Source: Terripilifer sp031921685
GTDB taxonomy: Bacteria > Pseudomonadota > Alphaproteobacteria > Rhizobiales > Beijerinckiaceae
Length of the DNA: 64,000 nucleotides
Assembly (NCBI RefSeq): GCF_031921685.1
Contig: NZ_JAPDHU010000003.1
Coordinates: forward strand, 1 to 64,000
Direction of reading: 5' to 3'
A program made the translations under genes and the position numbers. How positions within the stretch are numbered: position 1 is the first letter of the stretch; the number at the start of each line of letters is the position of its first letter. Of the stretch, positions 8,758 through 19,416 are shown in pieces. Under the pieces are notes generated by a model. That model ran no database searches, was not told where the DNA came from, and saw only the letters and a list, made by a program, of their open reading frames with translations.

Positions 8758-9765
8758 ATGAGCGAACCGTCACACCCATCTTCCGATTGGCGCAGATTCA
8801 TCGCGATCTCCGCGCTGGTGATCATTGGGCTTGCCGCCGCGCCGTTCTGGGCCGACCGGGCAGGCCTGCGTCTGCTCGGCGAAATGTACAGTCTGCTGAC
8901 CCTGGCGCTCTTGTGGAATCTGCTGGCCGGCTATGCTGGCTTGCTGTCGGTTGGCCAGCAGGCCTTCGTCGGCATTGGAGGCTATACGCTGTTTTCCGCC
9001 ACCATATTCCTTGGCGTTTCACCCTATGTCGCGATTCTGCTCGGCATCGTGCTGGCTGCGCTGGCTGCCGCACTCTTCGCGCCATTGCTGTTTCGCCTCG
9101 AAGGCGCTTATTTCGCCATCGGTAGCTGGGTGGCCGCCGAAACGGTCTATCTCGTCTTCACGATGATCCCGCAGCTTGGCGGCGGCGCCGGCATGTCGCT
9201 ACCGGCCGCAGTCGTACGCGGCATTGCCGAAGATCGGTTGACGCGCGAATTCATCATCTACTGGCTGTTGCTGGCCGCAGGCACCGGCACCCTGTTTGGT
9301 GCCTACGCTCTTCTGCGCTCCAAAGTGGGGCTCGCGCTCACAGCCTTGCGCGACAATCCGACGGCAGCCGCCTCGCTCGGCATCGATATCTGGCGGGCGA
9401 AATTCTGGACCTATGTCGGTGTCGCGGCTGCCGTCAGCGCCGTGTCGTCGCTCATCTTTTTACAAAAGCTGCGTATTTCGCCCGCCAGCGGCTTCAGTCT
9501 CAATGACTGGACAGTGACCATCATTTTCATCGTCGTCATCGGCGGAATTGGCCGCCTCGAAGGCGCAATTGTCGGCACTGCCGTCTACTTCTTGTTGCGC
9601 GAATTCCTGGCCAATCTCGGCCCCGTCTACATGATCGTTCTGGGGACGATCGCCATCATCACCATGATCTTTGCGCGCCGCGGCATTTGGGGCTTCTTAG
9701 AAGCGCGGTTTGGTTGGTCTCTTTTGCCAACAACCCGCCTTCCTCCGCACGAGGATAATACTTAA
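8758..9765 (+). CDS. livM: Branched-chain-type ABC transporter permease LivM
   Basis: This 335-residue polytopic protein has the LivM signature LWNLLAGYAGLLSVGQQAF and GGIGRLEGAIVGTAVYFLL. It starts 3 bp after livH and ends the operon. A short hairpin (GTAGGT-CC-ACCTAC, about 9769-9782) follows the stop but lacks a T-tract. Together with the divergent binding protein at 3319-4590 this makes a complete HAAT-family importer. Confidence 0.9.
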   Translation: MSEPSHPSSDWRRFIAISALVIIGLAAAPFWADRAGLRLLGEMYSLLTLALLWNLLAGYAGLLSVGQQAFVGIGGYTLFSATIFLGVSPYVAILLGIVLAALAAALFAPLLFRLEGAYFAIGSWVAAETVYLVFTMIPQLGGGAGMSLPAAVVRGIAEDRLTREFIIYWLLLAAGTGTLFGAYALLRSKVGLALTALRDNPTAAASLGIDIWRAKFWTYVGVAAAVSAVSSLIFLQKLRISPASGFSLNDWTVTIIFIVVIGGIGRLEGAIVGTAVYFLLREFLANLGPVYMIVLGTIAIITMIFARRGIWGFLEARFGWSLLPTTRLPPHEDNT

Positions 9766-9840
9766 CCGCGGTAGGTCCACCTACGCGCGCAATCTCTCGA
9801 CCGCACGCTTCACCTTCTTTAGTTAAATCGGGAGTTTCGA

Positions 9841-9916
<76 letters not shown>

Positions 9917-10004
9917 ATCGAAAACAACCGCGTCGGCCACGATGCCGGGCCGACGCGAACGAGCGGGGTTTAGCAAAGGCCGCCCGGCCTGTCTAGACCC
10001 GAAT

Positions 10005-11594
<1,590 letters not shown>

Positions 11595-11752
11595 GGAATC
11601 GATCCTGGATCTGCTTCTAATGGCCTCGAAGGTCCGCTGGCGAAACTCGAAGGCGCTGTTGCTTCGTCAAACCTCCCCTGAGCGCCCAGGCATGGCCCGG
11701 CCGGCCCTCAGGGGCTTCTAAGAAGAAGCAGACCATCCAGCGAGGCGCACAC
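11595..11752 (-). promoter_or_regulatory. leuA attenuator-like leader
   Basis: The transcript before leuA contains a short reading frame with four consecutive Leu codons, a pause-type hairpin GCTTCT-TCTT-AGAAGC overlapping those codons, and a long hairpin with arms CCCCTGAG (11707-11714) and CTCAGGGG (11675-11682) that also holds the leader stop codon. CTTCGAG-type repeats further down offer alternative pairings. The long hairpin is followed only by GGTTT, so if it acts as a terminator it is not a classic U-tract one. The rest of the gap, 11753-12015, shows nothing I can identify. Confidence 0.65.
11708..11752 (-). CDS. leuA leader peptide (Leu-rich, 14 codons)
   Basis: GTG at 11752 begins MCASLDGLLLLRSP and ends at TGA 11708-11710, so five of 14 codons are Leu and four are adjacent (CTG CTT CTT CTT). 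No clear Shine-Dalgarno is visible, so the start may lie further upstream in the same open frame. Stalling at the Leu run when charged tRNA-Leu is scarce would alter folding of the downstream hairpin. Leader peptides of this kind before leuA are known in alphaproteobacteria. Confidence 0.7.
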   Translation of the reverse strand: MCASLDGLLLLRSP

Positions 11753-12015
11753 AACCGCGACCGGCGCGATGCGTCCGGCAGGAGCGGTATTTCGGGCGGC
11801 AAACTGCGCCACGGGCGTCCTCTTTCGCGGCCAAAACGGCCATACCCATCCAAATAAGCGAAAGCCGACCAATTTGGCAAGGTCGAAGGCCAACTCAGAT
11901 TCCAGAGATAACCCTACTTTCCGGCGATTTTCCGCTTCCAACCCGCATAATCGCAGCAATCGGGTGTCTCGGAGACTGGAGGCCCAGTAAACGGGCGCGT
12001 CACAAAGGAGGAAAG

Positions 12016-12999
12016 ATGAGCGCGCCCACGAGCCAGGTCCAGTCCGAAACCGCCCCCAAAACCCTGGCAAGTTCGTCCCTGGCCGGCCCTCTTCTGATCC
12101 TCGTTTTCGCCGTCTCCCAGGCGCTGCGCGACGTCTATTTCGGCTTCATTTTCCAGCGCGTCGATTTCTTCGCCGTCTTGCTGATCGCATTCGGCCTGTC
12201 GGCCCTCGGCTTTGGCCTGTGGACTCTGCTGCGCGAGCCCGAGCAGATCGCCATCCTGCGCAAGGACATGGGGGCGGTGGTGGCGATGAACGTCACGACG
12301 GCGCTGGCCTGGTCGTGCTTTTTCTTTGCCCTCAGCCAGATCGAACCGGCGATCGTCAATACGATCCATAGCGGCATGGCACCCCTCACCGTATTGGCGC
12401 TTGCTGCCTTCGGCATCAAGCTCGGTGGCTCGGGCGCAACCAACCGGCTTGAGCGATTGAGCTATGGCGTGATGGCAGCCTCGCTCGTCGCGCTCTGGGT
12501 GGTCGTTCTCAGCGGCGCCTCCGGCGCCCAGGGCAAGACTTTCGCCGGCCAGCTCGCGGCGCTGGCTGCCCTGTTGGTCAGCGGCTCGATGATCACGCTC
12601 AGCCTGCTCTATTCCAAGCGTCTGCACGACATCGGTGCCACCTCGGCGAGCATTACCTCCGTGCGCTATCTGCTGACCATCGTGCTGGCGGCGGCGATGA
12701 CCTGGCATGACACACGCCAAGGCGGCGGACTGGCGCGCATCGACGGTTTCATCGATTTCACCACCATCGCCATTGCCGCCGTGGCGCTGATCGTCATTCC
12801 GCTGTTCGCGCTGCAAGCCGGCATTGGCCGCACACCACATCTGACCGGCCAGGTCATCCGCGCGTTAGGACCCGTGCTGGTCTTCGCGGCCCAGCCGCTC
12901 GACTCGCGGCTGTCATGGTCGACGCCGACCTTGCTCTGCATCTGCGTCTATTCAGCCGCGATCATTGCCGCCAACGTGTTTCACGGTTGGCGGCGTTAA
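12016..12999 (+). CDS. EamA/DMT-superfamily permease
   Basis: The 327-residue protein has about ten hydrophobic helices arranged as two EamA-like halves, the second starting near residue 180 (LAALAALLVSGSMITLSLLYSK). The ATG follows AAAGGAGGAAAG. Members of this superfamily export amino acids, metabolites or drugs across the inner membrane; the substrate is not predictable here. Its stop codon overlaps that of the convergent amidase gene by 4 bp. Confidence 0.8.
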   Translation: MSAPTSQVQSETAPKTLASSSLAGPLLILVFAVSQALRDVYFGFIFQRVDFFAVLLIAFGLSALGFGLWTLLREPEQIAILRKDMGAVVAMNVTTALAWSCFFFALSQIEPAIVNTIHSGMAPLTVLALAAFGIKLGGSGATNRLERLSYGVMAASLVALWVVVLSGASGAQGKTFAGQLAALAALLVSGSMITLSLLYSKRLHDIGATSASITSVRYLLTIVLAAAMTWHDTRQGGGLARIDGFIDFTTIAIAAVALIVIPLFALQAGIGRTPHLTGQVIRALGPVLVFAAQPLDSRLSWSTPTLLCICVYSAAIIAANVFHGWRR

Positions 13000-14321
13000 T
13001 TCAGAGCGCTCTCCACGGCCTGCGCCACGCCAAACAAGCGACGATCGCCATTGTGCGCGCCCATCAACATCAGACCGACAGGGGCCGTGTCCGGCGCGTG
13101 GCATGGCACCGAGATCGCGCAACGGTCGAGCATATTGGTGACGGTGCAATTGCGCAGCATCAGCAGATTGACGCGTGTATAGGCGGCATCATCGGCCAAT
13201 TCCGCGATGGTTGGCGCCACCAAAGGTGTCGTCGGCAGGATTAAGGCGTCATAGGCATCGAAATGCGAAACGGCCGCAATCAACCGCTGGCGCTCGCGCA
13301 CGAGAATACGCTCGTCTTCGTCCGATTGGATTTCGCCCTTGACGATGCGCGACACCACGCGCGGATCGTATTCGGCACTGTGCTCGGCAATCCAAGCGCG
13401 ATGATAAAGATAGGCTTCGCGCGCGCTGAAACCGCCCTTGTGATTGATTTGCGGAATATCGAGCAGGGCCGAAGCATCGACGGTTGCGATCTTGGCGCCG
13501 GCCTTCGACAGCCGCGACAAAGCGGCTTCGAACGCCTTGGCTGTCGTCTCATCCACGTCGTCGAACACATAAGCCGAGGGTACGCCGAGACGCAGCCCTG
13601 TTACCGGCACATCCGGCACGGGCGTCGGATCATCAGCCAGAATGCTGTCCACCGTCGCGCAGCAGGCCACGGAACGGGCAATCGGCCCAATGGAATCGAG
13701 CGTGGTCGACAGCGGCAGAACGCCGTCGCGCGGCACGCGATGCGCGGTCGGCTTGAAACCGACGAGACCGCAGAGCGCCGCCGGAATGCGGCATGATCCG
13801 CCAGTGTCGGTGCCAAGCCCGACATCGGCCATGCCATCGGTGACCGACACGGCAGCACCCGAGGACGATCCGCCGGGAATACGCTTGGCAGCGCGATCGA
13901 ATGGATTGGCCGGCGTGCCGAAATGCGGATTGATGCCGAGGCCCGAATAGGCGAATTCGGTCATATTGGTGCGACCGATTGGAATAAGACCCGCCTTACG
14001 CAGCCGCTGGACGACCGGCGCATCCTGCTTGGCTGGCGGCGCCTTCCGCAAAAACGTCGAACCCGCCGCCGTGGCCTGCCCGGCGATATCGAACAGATCC
14101 TTGATACTGACGGTGATGCCGGCGAGCGGCGCCGGAGCCGACGCCCGATCATAGGCCTGCGCCTGGGCCACAGCCTGCTCATCAAAGGTGGAGAAGAAGG
14201 TGCGCGCGCCCTCCCCGGCGGGATCGGCGATCCGGACAAGCTGTGCCTTGACTGCATCAGCCCGGCCGCCCTGACGATAAGCCTCGGCCAATTCCGCGAT
14301 CGTCGCTCCAGTCCCTGACAT
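12996..14321 (-). CDS. Amidase-signature family hydrolase (GatA-like)
   Basis: About 441 residues from the ATG at 14321, chosen because GGAG sits six bases before it; the frame is open to 14450 but that would run into the divergent gene. The Ser-cisSer-Lys triad is visible: Lys about 74 in SIKDLFD, the Gly/Ser-rich GGSSSGAAVSV about 150-160, and the nucleophile in DTGGSCRIP about 176. There are no GatB/GatC partners, so it is a catabolic amidase rather than a tRNA amidotransferase subunit. It diverges from the DUF2848/GntR operon and probably feeds the same pathway. Confidence 0.85.
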   Translation of the reverse strand: MSGTGATIAELAEAYRQGGRADAVKAQLVRIADPAGEGARTFFSTFDEQAVAQAQAYDRASAPAPLAGITVSIKDLFDIAGQATAAGSTFLRKAPPAKQDAPVVQRLRKAGLIPIGRTNMTEFAYSGLGINPHFGTPANPFDRAAKRIPGGSSSGAAVSVTDGMADVGLGTDTGGSCRIPAALCGLVGFKPTAHRVPRDGVLPLSTTLDSIGPIARSVACCATVDSILADDPTPVPDVPVTGLRLGVPSAYVFDDVDETTAKAFEAALSRLSKAGAKIATVDASALLDIPQINHKGGFSAREAYLYHRAWIAEHSAEYDPRVVSRIVKGEIQSDEDERILVRERQRLIAAVSHFDAYDALILPTTPLVAPTIAELADDAAYTRVNLLMLRNCTVTNMLDRCAISVPCHAPDTAPVGLMLMGAHNGDRRLFGVAQAVESALN

Positions 14322-14356
14322 AGCCATCTCCATAGTCTGCATTGACTCTGTAATCG

Positions 14357-14380
14357 ACATGTGAAATATCACAAGCATGT
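14357..14380. promoter_or_regulatory. Candidate operator: nested inverted repeat between amidase and DUF2848 genes
   Basis: Inner arms TGTGA-AATA-TCACA (14360-14373) are nested within outer arms ACATG/CATGT (14357-14361 and 14376-14380). The repeat covers the start region of the + strand operon and lies 36 bp before the amidase start. The FCD-GntR protein encoded at 15068 is the obvious candidate ligand-responsive binder. A TTGACT at 14342-14347 with an AAATAT about 16 bp later would place transcription start almost at the ATG. Confidence 0.45.
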
Positions 14381-15060
14381 CAGATGTCACCACCCTTAAT
14401 TTCGAAATCCCCGGCGGCGCCGTGTCGGTTGCCATTTCCCGTCTCATCATCGCCGGCTGGGCCGGGCGCGACCCGGTCGCGCTCGAACATCACATCGTCG
14501 AGTTGGAACAGCTCGGCGTGAAACGCCCTTCCCGCACGCCAATTTTCTATGCCTGCGCCGCTTCCCGGCTGACCCAGGCCTCGAAGATCGAAGCCCTGGG
14601 CCCGGCGAGCAGCGGCGAAGCCGAATGCGTCTGCATCAGCCATGGCGGGGAATTGTGGATCGGGCTTGGTTCCGACCACACCGATCGCGAACTTGAAGCT
14701 ATCGGCGTCGCCGCCTCGAAACAGATTTGCGACAAGCCGATCGGCCGCGGCCTGTGGCGCCTGGCAGAGATCGCAGCCCATTGGGATCGGCTGCTGCTAC
14801 GCTCCTACGCCACGATCGACGGCGAGCGCGTGCTCTATCAATCAGGTCCGATCACCGCATTGCGCACGCCGCTCAACCTGGTCGAGCTGCGCGATGAAGG
14901 TAAACCGCTGCCCGATGGCACCGCCATGTTCTGCGGCACCTTGGCAGCGATCGGCGGCATCCGGCCTGCCACGCGTTTTGAATGTGAACTGGAAGACCCA
15001 GTGCTTGGGCGCACCCTGACACTGGCCTACGATATCGACGTCATTCCCGTCATTTCGTGA
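14377..15060 (+). CDS. DUF2848-family protein
   Basis: The 227-residue protein resembles the DUF2848 family (Ile/Val-rich N-terminal strand, PIFYACAASRLTQ, WIGLGSDHTDRELE, AMFCGTLAAIGG). Family members look related to the fumarylacetoacetate-hydrolase fold, but their reaction is not established. No Shine-Dalgarno precedes the ATG and the predicted promoter is very close, so the mRNA may be leaderless. It starts the operon, lies 7 bp before the GntR gene and is divergent from the amidase; an acyl or amide hydrolytic step after the amidase is plausible inference only. Confidence 0.7.
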   Translation: MSDVTTLNFEIPGGAVSVAISRLIIAGWAGRDPVALEHHIVELEQLGVKRPSRTPIFYACAASRLTQASKIEALGPASSGEAECVCISHGGELWIGLGSDHTDRELEAIGVAASKQICDKPIGRGLWRLAEIAAHWDRLLLRSYATIDGERVLYQSGPITALRTPLNLVELRDEGKPLPDGTAMFCGTLAAIGGIRPATRFECELEDPVLGRTLTLAYDIDVIPVIS

Positions 15061-15067
15061 GGTTCTC

Positions 15068-15757
15068 GTGAACACGTCTTCATCCGTAGCAGCCTGGCTT
15101 CCCTCAGCCCCCACCGAGGCCGGTGAGCGATTGCCGCTGCGCGATGAAGCTTATGCCGCCATAAAGCAGCGCATTATAACCTGCGAATTCAAGCCTGGCG
15201 GTTATCTCAACGAAGCCAAGATCAGCCTGGCACTCGGCATTGGCCGCACGCCGGTTCATCAGGCCATCGAACGTCTCGAGCAGGACGGCCTGGTCGAGAT
15301 CATGCCGCGCAAGGGCATCATCGTCACCGCGCTCAGCGTCGACACGGTGGCGCAGATCATCGACGTGCGGTTGATCAACGAACCTTATTGCGCGATGCTT
15401 GCCGCCGAACGCATCGATACCAACGAACTGGCCGCGCTCCACAACATTCTCGAACGAACCGATGCTGCAACATCGGCCCATGATACCAATCAAATGATGC
15501 TGCTCGATCGCGAGTTCCACATGGCGATCGCATCGGCCGCACGCAATCCGATTCTGGCATCCATATTGCAGAACCTGCACGAGCGTTCGCTGCGCTTCTG
15601 GTTTCTGTCGCTGACAGCGCAGGAACAGCAGCGCTCCGTGCAAGATGAACATCTTGCCATCGCCGATGCCCTGCAACGACGCGACCGCGACGGTGCGGCC
15701 CAAGCGATGCGAGCCCATATCGAGTCTTTCCGAAAGAATATCATCCACCGGGTGTAA
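15068..15757 (+). CDS. GntR-family regulator, FCD domain
   Basis: The 229-residue product has an N-terminal winged helix (LRDEAYAAIKQRIITCEFKPGGYL, then LGIGRTPVHQAIERL) and an all-helical FCD effector domain with likely metal/ligand residues in DREFHMAIA and MRAHIESF. It is inside the operon it presumably represses, so induction by a pathway intermediate is expected. Candidate sites are the inverted repeats at 14357-14380. Confidence 0.85.
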   Translation: MNTSSSVAAWLPSAPTEAGERLPLRDEAYAAIKQRIITCEFKPGGYLNEAKISLALGIGRTPVHQAIERLEQDGLVEIMPRKGIIVTALSVDTVAQIIDVRLINEPYCAMLAAERIDTNELAALHNILERTDAATSAHDTNQMMLLDREFHMAIASAARNPILASILQNLHERSLRFWFLSLTAQEQQRSVQDEHLAIADALQRRDRDGAAQAMRAHIESFRKNIIHRV

Positions 15758-15769
15758 AGGAGTTATCCC

Positions 15770-16156
15770 ATGACGAAGCCGCACAAGGAGTTCTTTAGCC
15801 TCGACATGAGCGAAGGCTGGGCTTCCCCGCCGGGATATCCATCTTCGATTCAGCAAAAGATTCTGGCGAGCGACATTGATGAAGAGCGCAAGACGGGCAG
15901 CCGCACGCGCCTTCTGCGCTTCGATCCTGGCGCCTTCACCACCGCGCCCTTCGTCCACGATCATTGGGAAGAGGTTTATCTCGTCTCCGGCGACCTGACC
16001 GTCGGCAACGACGCGAATGGCAACGGTGGCGAAGCATTTGGCGCCCCGACCTACGCCTGCCGTCCGCCGGCTGTCTATCACGGCCCGTTCAAGTCGAATG
16101 GCGGCTGCATCCTGTACGAGATCCACTACTACGAAGATAGCGTTTCGAAGCCGTAA
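15770..16156 (+). CDS. Small cupin-fold protein
   Basis: This 128-residue single-domain cupin has His and Glu ligands in the expected motif (FVHDHWEEVYLVSGDL) and a second motif around PPAVYHGPF. The start follows AAGGAG. The C-terminal tail is GGCILYEIHYYED. Such cupins can be small-ring dioxygenases, isomerases or sensors; nothing here decides. It lies 12 bp after the GntR gene and 10 bp before the hydrolase, so it is a pathway member. Confidence 0.75.
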   Translation: MTKPHKEFFSLDMSEGWASPPGYPSSIQQKILASDIDEERKTGSRTRLLRFDPGAFTTAPFVHDHWEEVYLVSGDLTVGNDANGNGGEAFGAPTYACRPPAVYHGPFKSNGGCILYEIHYYEDSVSKP

Positions 16157-16166
16157 GGAGCGCACC

Positions 16167-17192
16167 ATGCAGCGCCTATCAGCCGTTCTACTTGGCATTG
16201 CCCTCAGCTCGACTGGTGGCGCTTTTGCTGCAGCGACAGCGCAAACGGCGACTGTCGCCGCCAGCATTCGATACGAATTTGTCGCCCCTCCCGCTGGTCT
16301 CTCGGACGATTTCAAGCCGGGAGACAAAACGGATCTCAAATTCCTCGCCATTCAGGCCATCGACGGAAACAAAATCGATGGCGCTCTATGGCAACCTCAG
16401 AGCAAATCGGCGGCCGATACCACGATGGTGGTGATGATCCATGGCAGCGGTGGCAGCTATCGTCGCGCTCCCGAAAGCGCGCTTGGCGGGCGCCTTGCCG
16501 CCAAGGGCTACGCTGCCCTGGCGATCGATACCCGGCAGCATGACGACAAAATCAACACGGAAAATTTCTTCGACATTCGCCGCGATATTGATGCCGCAGT
16601 CTATACCGCTCGTTCCCTGGGCTATCGGAAATTGGTAATCCAGGGCCACAGTCTCGGAAACATCCAAGTGCAGTTCTATGCCGCGACCAACTGGGATCGC
16701 GACATCAAAGCAGTGATGTTACTCGGTGCCTTCGGCAATCTCCCCTGGAAGACACGCAATATCCTTGTTCAGAACGAGGAAAGTTTCCAGCAGTTGATTG
16801 CCTCTGCCAAACAGGCGCTCAGCGAAGGCAAATTGGACACGCCGCTGAACGTCAAGATGCATTACTTCACCGGCCAGGAAGTGCCGGTGACGGCGCAACA
16901 CTTTTTCACTTATCGCTGGGATAAGACCAGCATTGCCGACGGTACGCAGTGGATCAAGCGCATACCCTATCCGGTGCTGTTGGTGCGGGATAAGGCCGAC
17001 GCACTGATCCAGCCCTTCGAACCTTACATGCTGCTCGACGCGGCCCATTCAGAGGGCTCGCTGGTCAAAAGCATCGAATTCAAACTTCTTCCGAATAGCA
17101 ACGCGCCGAGCCTGAAGGGTCACTACTTCGAAGGCAACGAACAGGCGCTTACAGACACATTGACTAACTGGCTGGCCGCGCAAGGCCTTTGA
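16167..17192 (+). CDS. Secreted alpha/beta-hydrolase
   Basis: 341 residues from the ATG at 16167, which has AAGGAG six bases upstream. A signal peptide (about residues 1-26, ending AAATAQ) indicates a periplasmic enzyme. The nucleophile elbow is GHSLG (Ser about 162), the oxyanion HGSGGS is near 92, and a late Asp/His pair is expected around RDKADALI and KGHYFEG. The family cleaves esters, amides or C-C bonds. In this operon a periplasmic ester hydrolase would act before uptake by the Bug-type system (inference). Confidence 0.78.
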   Translation: MQRLSAVLLGIALSSTGGAFAAATAQTATVAASIRYEFVAPPAGLSDDFKPGDKTDLKFLAIQAIDGNKIDGALWQPQSKSAADTTMVVMIHGSGGSYRRAPESALGGRLAAKGYAALAIDTRQHDDKINTENFFDIRRDIDAAVYTARSLGYRKLVIQGHSLGNIQVQFYAATNWDRDIKAVMLLGAFGNLPWKTRNILVQNEESFQQLIASAKQALSEGKLDTPLNVKMHYFTGQEVPVTAQHFFTYRWDKTSIADGTQWIKRIPYPVLLVRDKADALIQPFEPYMLLDAAHSEGSLVKSIEFKLLPNSNAPSLKGHYFEGNEQALTDTLTNWLAAQGL

Positions 17193-17212
17193 ACAAACTA
17201 GGAAGTCCGATC

Positions 17213-18190
17213 ATGCTCTCGCGTAGAAACGTTCTCAGCTCCGCCGCCGGCGTTGCTGCCTTTAGCCTCGTACCCAAAGCCTTTGCTCAGGCCGCATGGC
17301 CGCAAAAGCCGGTCACCATCATTTGCCCCTTCGCGGCCGGCGGCAACACCGACGGGATCGCGCGCATGGCGGCGCAGCGCATGACCGAAGCCTATGGCAT
17401 GGCGTTCAACGTTGAAAACCGTCCCGGTGCTGGCGGCGCGGTTGCCGCCGATTTCGTCGCCAAGTCGGCGCCGGATGGCTACACATTGTTCATCGCCGCT
17501 TTGCCCGTCATGGCGATCGTTCCGGCGATGTCGAAGGTGCGCTACGATTCCCAAAAGGACTTCGCGCCGATCAGCAATATTGCGACCAATCCATTCGCAT
17601 TGGTGATCAACAAGGATCTACCGATCAAGACGCTCGACGAATTCGTCGCTTACGTCAAAGCACGGCCCGATCAATTGTCTTACGGTTCTGCGGGTGTCGG
17701 CAGCCTCAACCATCTGTCGATGGCCCTGTTCCTGAAGCGCGCTGGTTTGACGATGTCGCACGTGCCCTATCGCGGCAATGCGCCGGCGCTTGCCGACATC
17801 GTTGCCGGCCACGTCCCGGCGATGTTCTCCAATCTGTCAGATGCTCTGCCGCAGATCAGCGGCGGATCGGTACGTTTGCTGGCCGTGTCGAGCGCCGAAC
17901 GCTCGGCTCTTGCCCCTGATGCACCGACCGTGGCTGAAGCCGGCTATCCAGGCTTCAACGTTTTGACCTGGAACGGCCTGATGGCGCCGGCGGGAACGCC
18001 CAAAGCGATCATCGACAAGATCGCCGATACGATGAGCGCCGCCATCAAGGATGCACCGTTCCGCAAGCAGCTTGCCGATTATGGCGTCGATCCCCTTGCA
18101 GCGCACCCGGCGGAATTCGCCGAGACGCTCGCCAAAGACATGGCCATCTGGAAAGAGGCCGTTGAAATCGCCGGTGTGAAACAGCAGTGA
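17213..18190 (+). CDS. Bug/TctC-family periplasmic solute receptor
   Basis: 325 residues from ATG 17213 (AGGAAG upstream). A Tat-like leader (RRNVLSSAAG, ending AFAQA) precedes the Bug fold with WPQKPVTIICPFAAGGNTD and NRPGAGGAVAADF. Bug proteins bind carboxylates for tripartite tricarboxylate transporters. No TctA or TctB membrane gene occurs in the window, so this receptor is an orphan here and would have to use a distant transporter or act as an extracytoplasmic sensor. Confidence 0.9.
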   Translation: MLSRRNVLSSAAGVAAFSLVPKAFAQAAWPQKPVTIICPFAAGGNTDGIARMAAQRMTEAYGMAFNVENRPGAGGAVAADFVAKSAPDGYTLFIAALPVMAIVPAMSKVRYDSQKDFAPISNIATNPFALVINKDLPIKTLDEFVAYVKARPDQLSYGSAGVGSLNHLSMALFLKRAGLTMSHVPYRGNAPALADIVAGHVPAMFSNLSDALPQISGGSVRLLAVSSAERSALAPDAPTVAEAGYPGFNVLTWNGLMAPAGTPKAIIDKIADTMSAAIKDAPFRKQLADYGVDPLAAHPAEFAETLAKDMAIWKEAVEIAGVKQQ

Positions 18191-18195
18191 GTCCC

Positions 18196-19416
18196 ATGAA
18201 AACAGATGAACGTCCCATCTTGATCGCAGGTGGCGGACCGGTTGGTGTCGTTACGGCGCTGGCTCTGGCCAAGCGCGGCATCCCGGTGAAGGTCTTCGAG
18301 GCGCAGACCGAGATCAACGACTCGCCGCGCGCATCGACCTTGCATCCGGCGACGCTCGAAATGCTCGCCGAACTCGACCTGCTTGGCGAAGTCACGACGC
18401 AAGGCCTCGTCGCACGCACCTTCCAGTTTTGGGATCGCCCAGCGCGTCGTCTCGTCGCGGAATTCGATCACGCCATTCTGGCGCAGGACACCACCTGCCC
18501 CTATGTGGTGCAATGCGAGCAGCACAAGATCGTGAAGATGTGCATCGACAAGCTCGCGGCCCATCCGCATGCGAGCGTGTCGTTCGGCACGCCCGTCGAG
18601 AGTGTCGAGACCCATGCCGATGGCGTCGCCATCACGGTCGCGGGCGCCAACGGCAGCGAACGATTTGAAGGTTCCTATCTGGTCGGCGCCGACGGCGGAC
18701 GCTCGTTGGTGCGCAAGGCTTTGAACATCGCCTTTGACGGCTACACGTTCCCCGAGCGCTTCCTGGTTCTGACCACGCCATTCGATTTCGGCACCGAACA
18801 TGGCGTTGCCTTCCGTGCTTATTTCTCGGATCCGGACGAATGGGCCAATCTGTTCAAGGTGGCGGGCGATGACGGCAAGGGCCGCTGGCGCGCCGTCTTC
18901 CCGACCCTGCCGGGGCAGACCGATGAAGAAGTGATGAGCGACGAGGCCTGCGAGTCACGCTTGCAGAAATTCTTCCCCAAAACCGGGCGCTACGACATCT
19001 TCCACCGCAACATCTACCGCGTGCATCAACGCGTTGCCGTGCGCTTCCGGGAAGGTCGTGTTTTCCTGGCGGGCGACTCCGCCCACGTGAACAATCCCAT
19101 CGGCGGCCTCGGGCTCAACAGCGGCATTCATGATGCCACGCATCTGGCTGAGCTCCTTGCCGACGTACGCGCTGGCAAGCGACCGGAAAGCGTTTTCGAG
19201 AGCTATGACGCGATCCGCCGCCCGACCAATATCGAATATGTCCAGCAGCAAACCATCGCCAACAAGAAGCGACTGGAAGAACGCGACCCGGCTGCCCGTG
19301 AAGCCAATTTCGAGGCGCTGCGCAAAACGGCAGCGGATCCCGCCGCGCACCGCGCCTTCTTGTTGAGAACGTCGCTCATCGAAAGCGTCAGAAAGATTAA
19401 GGCGGCAGCAGAATGA
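18196..19416 (+). CDS. FAD-dependent aromatic monooxygenase (class A)
   Basis: About 406 residues. It has an FAD motif GGGPVGVVTALALAKRG at the N-terminus, the DG motif GADGGRSLVRKAL near residue 165, and FLAGDSAHVNNPIGGLGLN near 290. It is a PHBH/UbiH-like hydroxylase using NAD(P)H and O2. A GTG at 18187 overlapping the previous stop is an alternative start. It lies between the Bug receptor and the signal-less binding-protein homologue, overlapping the latter by 4 bp, so they are coupled. Confidence 0.85.
   Translation: MKTDERPILIAGGGPVGVVTALALAKRGIPVKVFEAQTEINDSPRASTLHPATLEMLAELDLLGEVTTQGLVARTFQFWDRPARRLVAEFDHAILAQDTTCPYVVQCEQHKIVKMCIDKLAAHPHASVSFGTPVESVETHADGVAITVAGANGSERFEGSYLVGADGGRSLVRKALNIAFDGYTFPERFLVLTTPFDFGTEHGVAFRAYFSDPDEWANLFKVAGDDGKGRWRAVFPTLPGQTDEEVMSDEACESRLQKFFPKTGRYDIFHRNIYRVHQRVAVRFREGRVFLAGDSAHVNNPIGGLGLNSGIHDATHLAELLADVRAGKRPESVFESYDAIRRPTNIEYVQQQTIANKKRLEERDPAAREANFEALRKTAADPAAHRAFLLRTSLIESVRKIKAAAE

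Noticed and set aside
14357..14380. CRP-type binding site
   Set aside because: TGTGA and TCACA are 4 bp apart rather than 6, and a local GntR gene is a better candidate binder.
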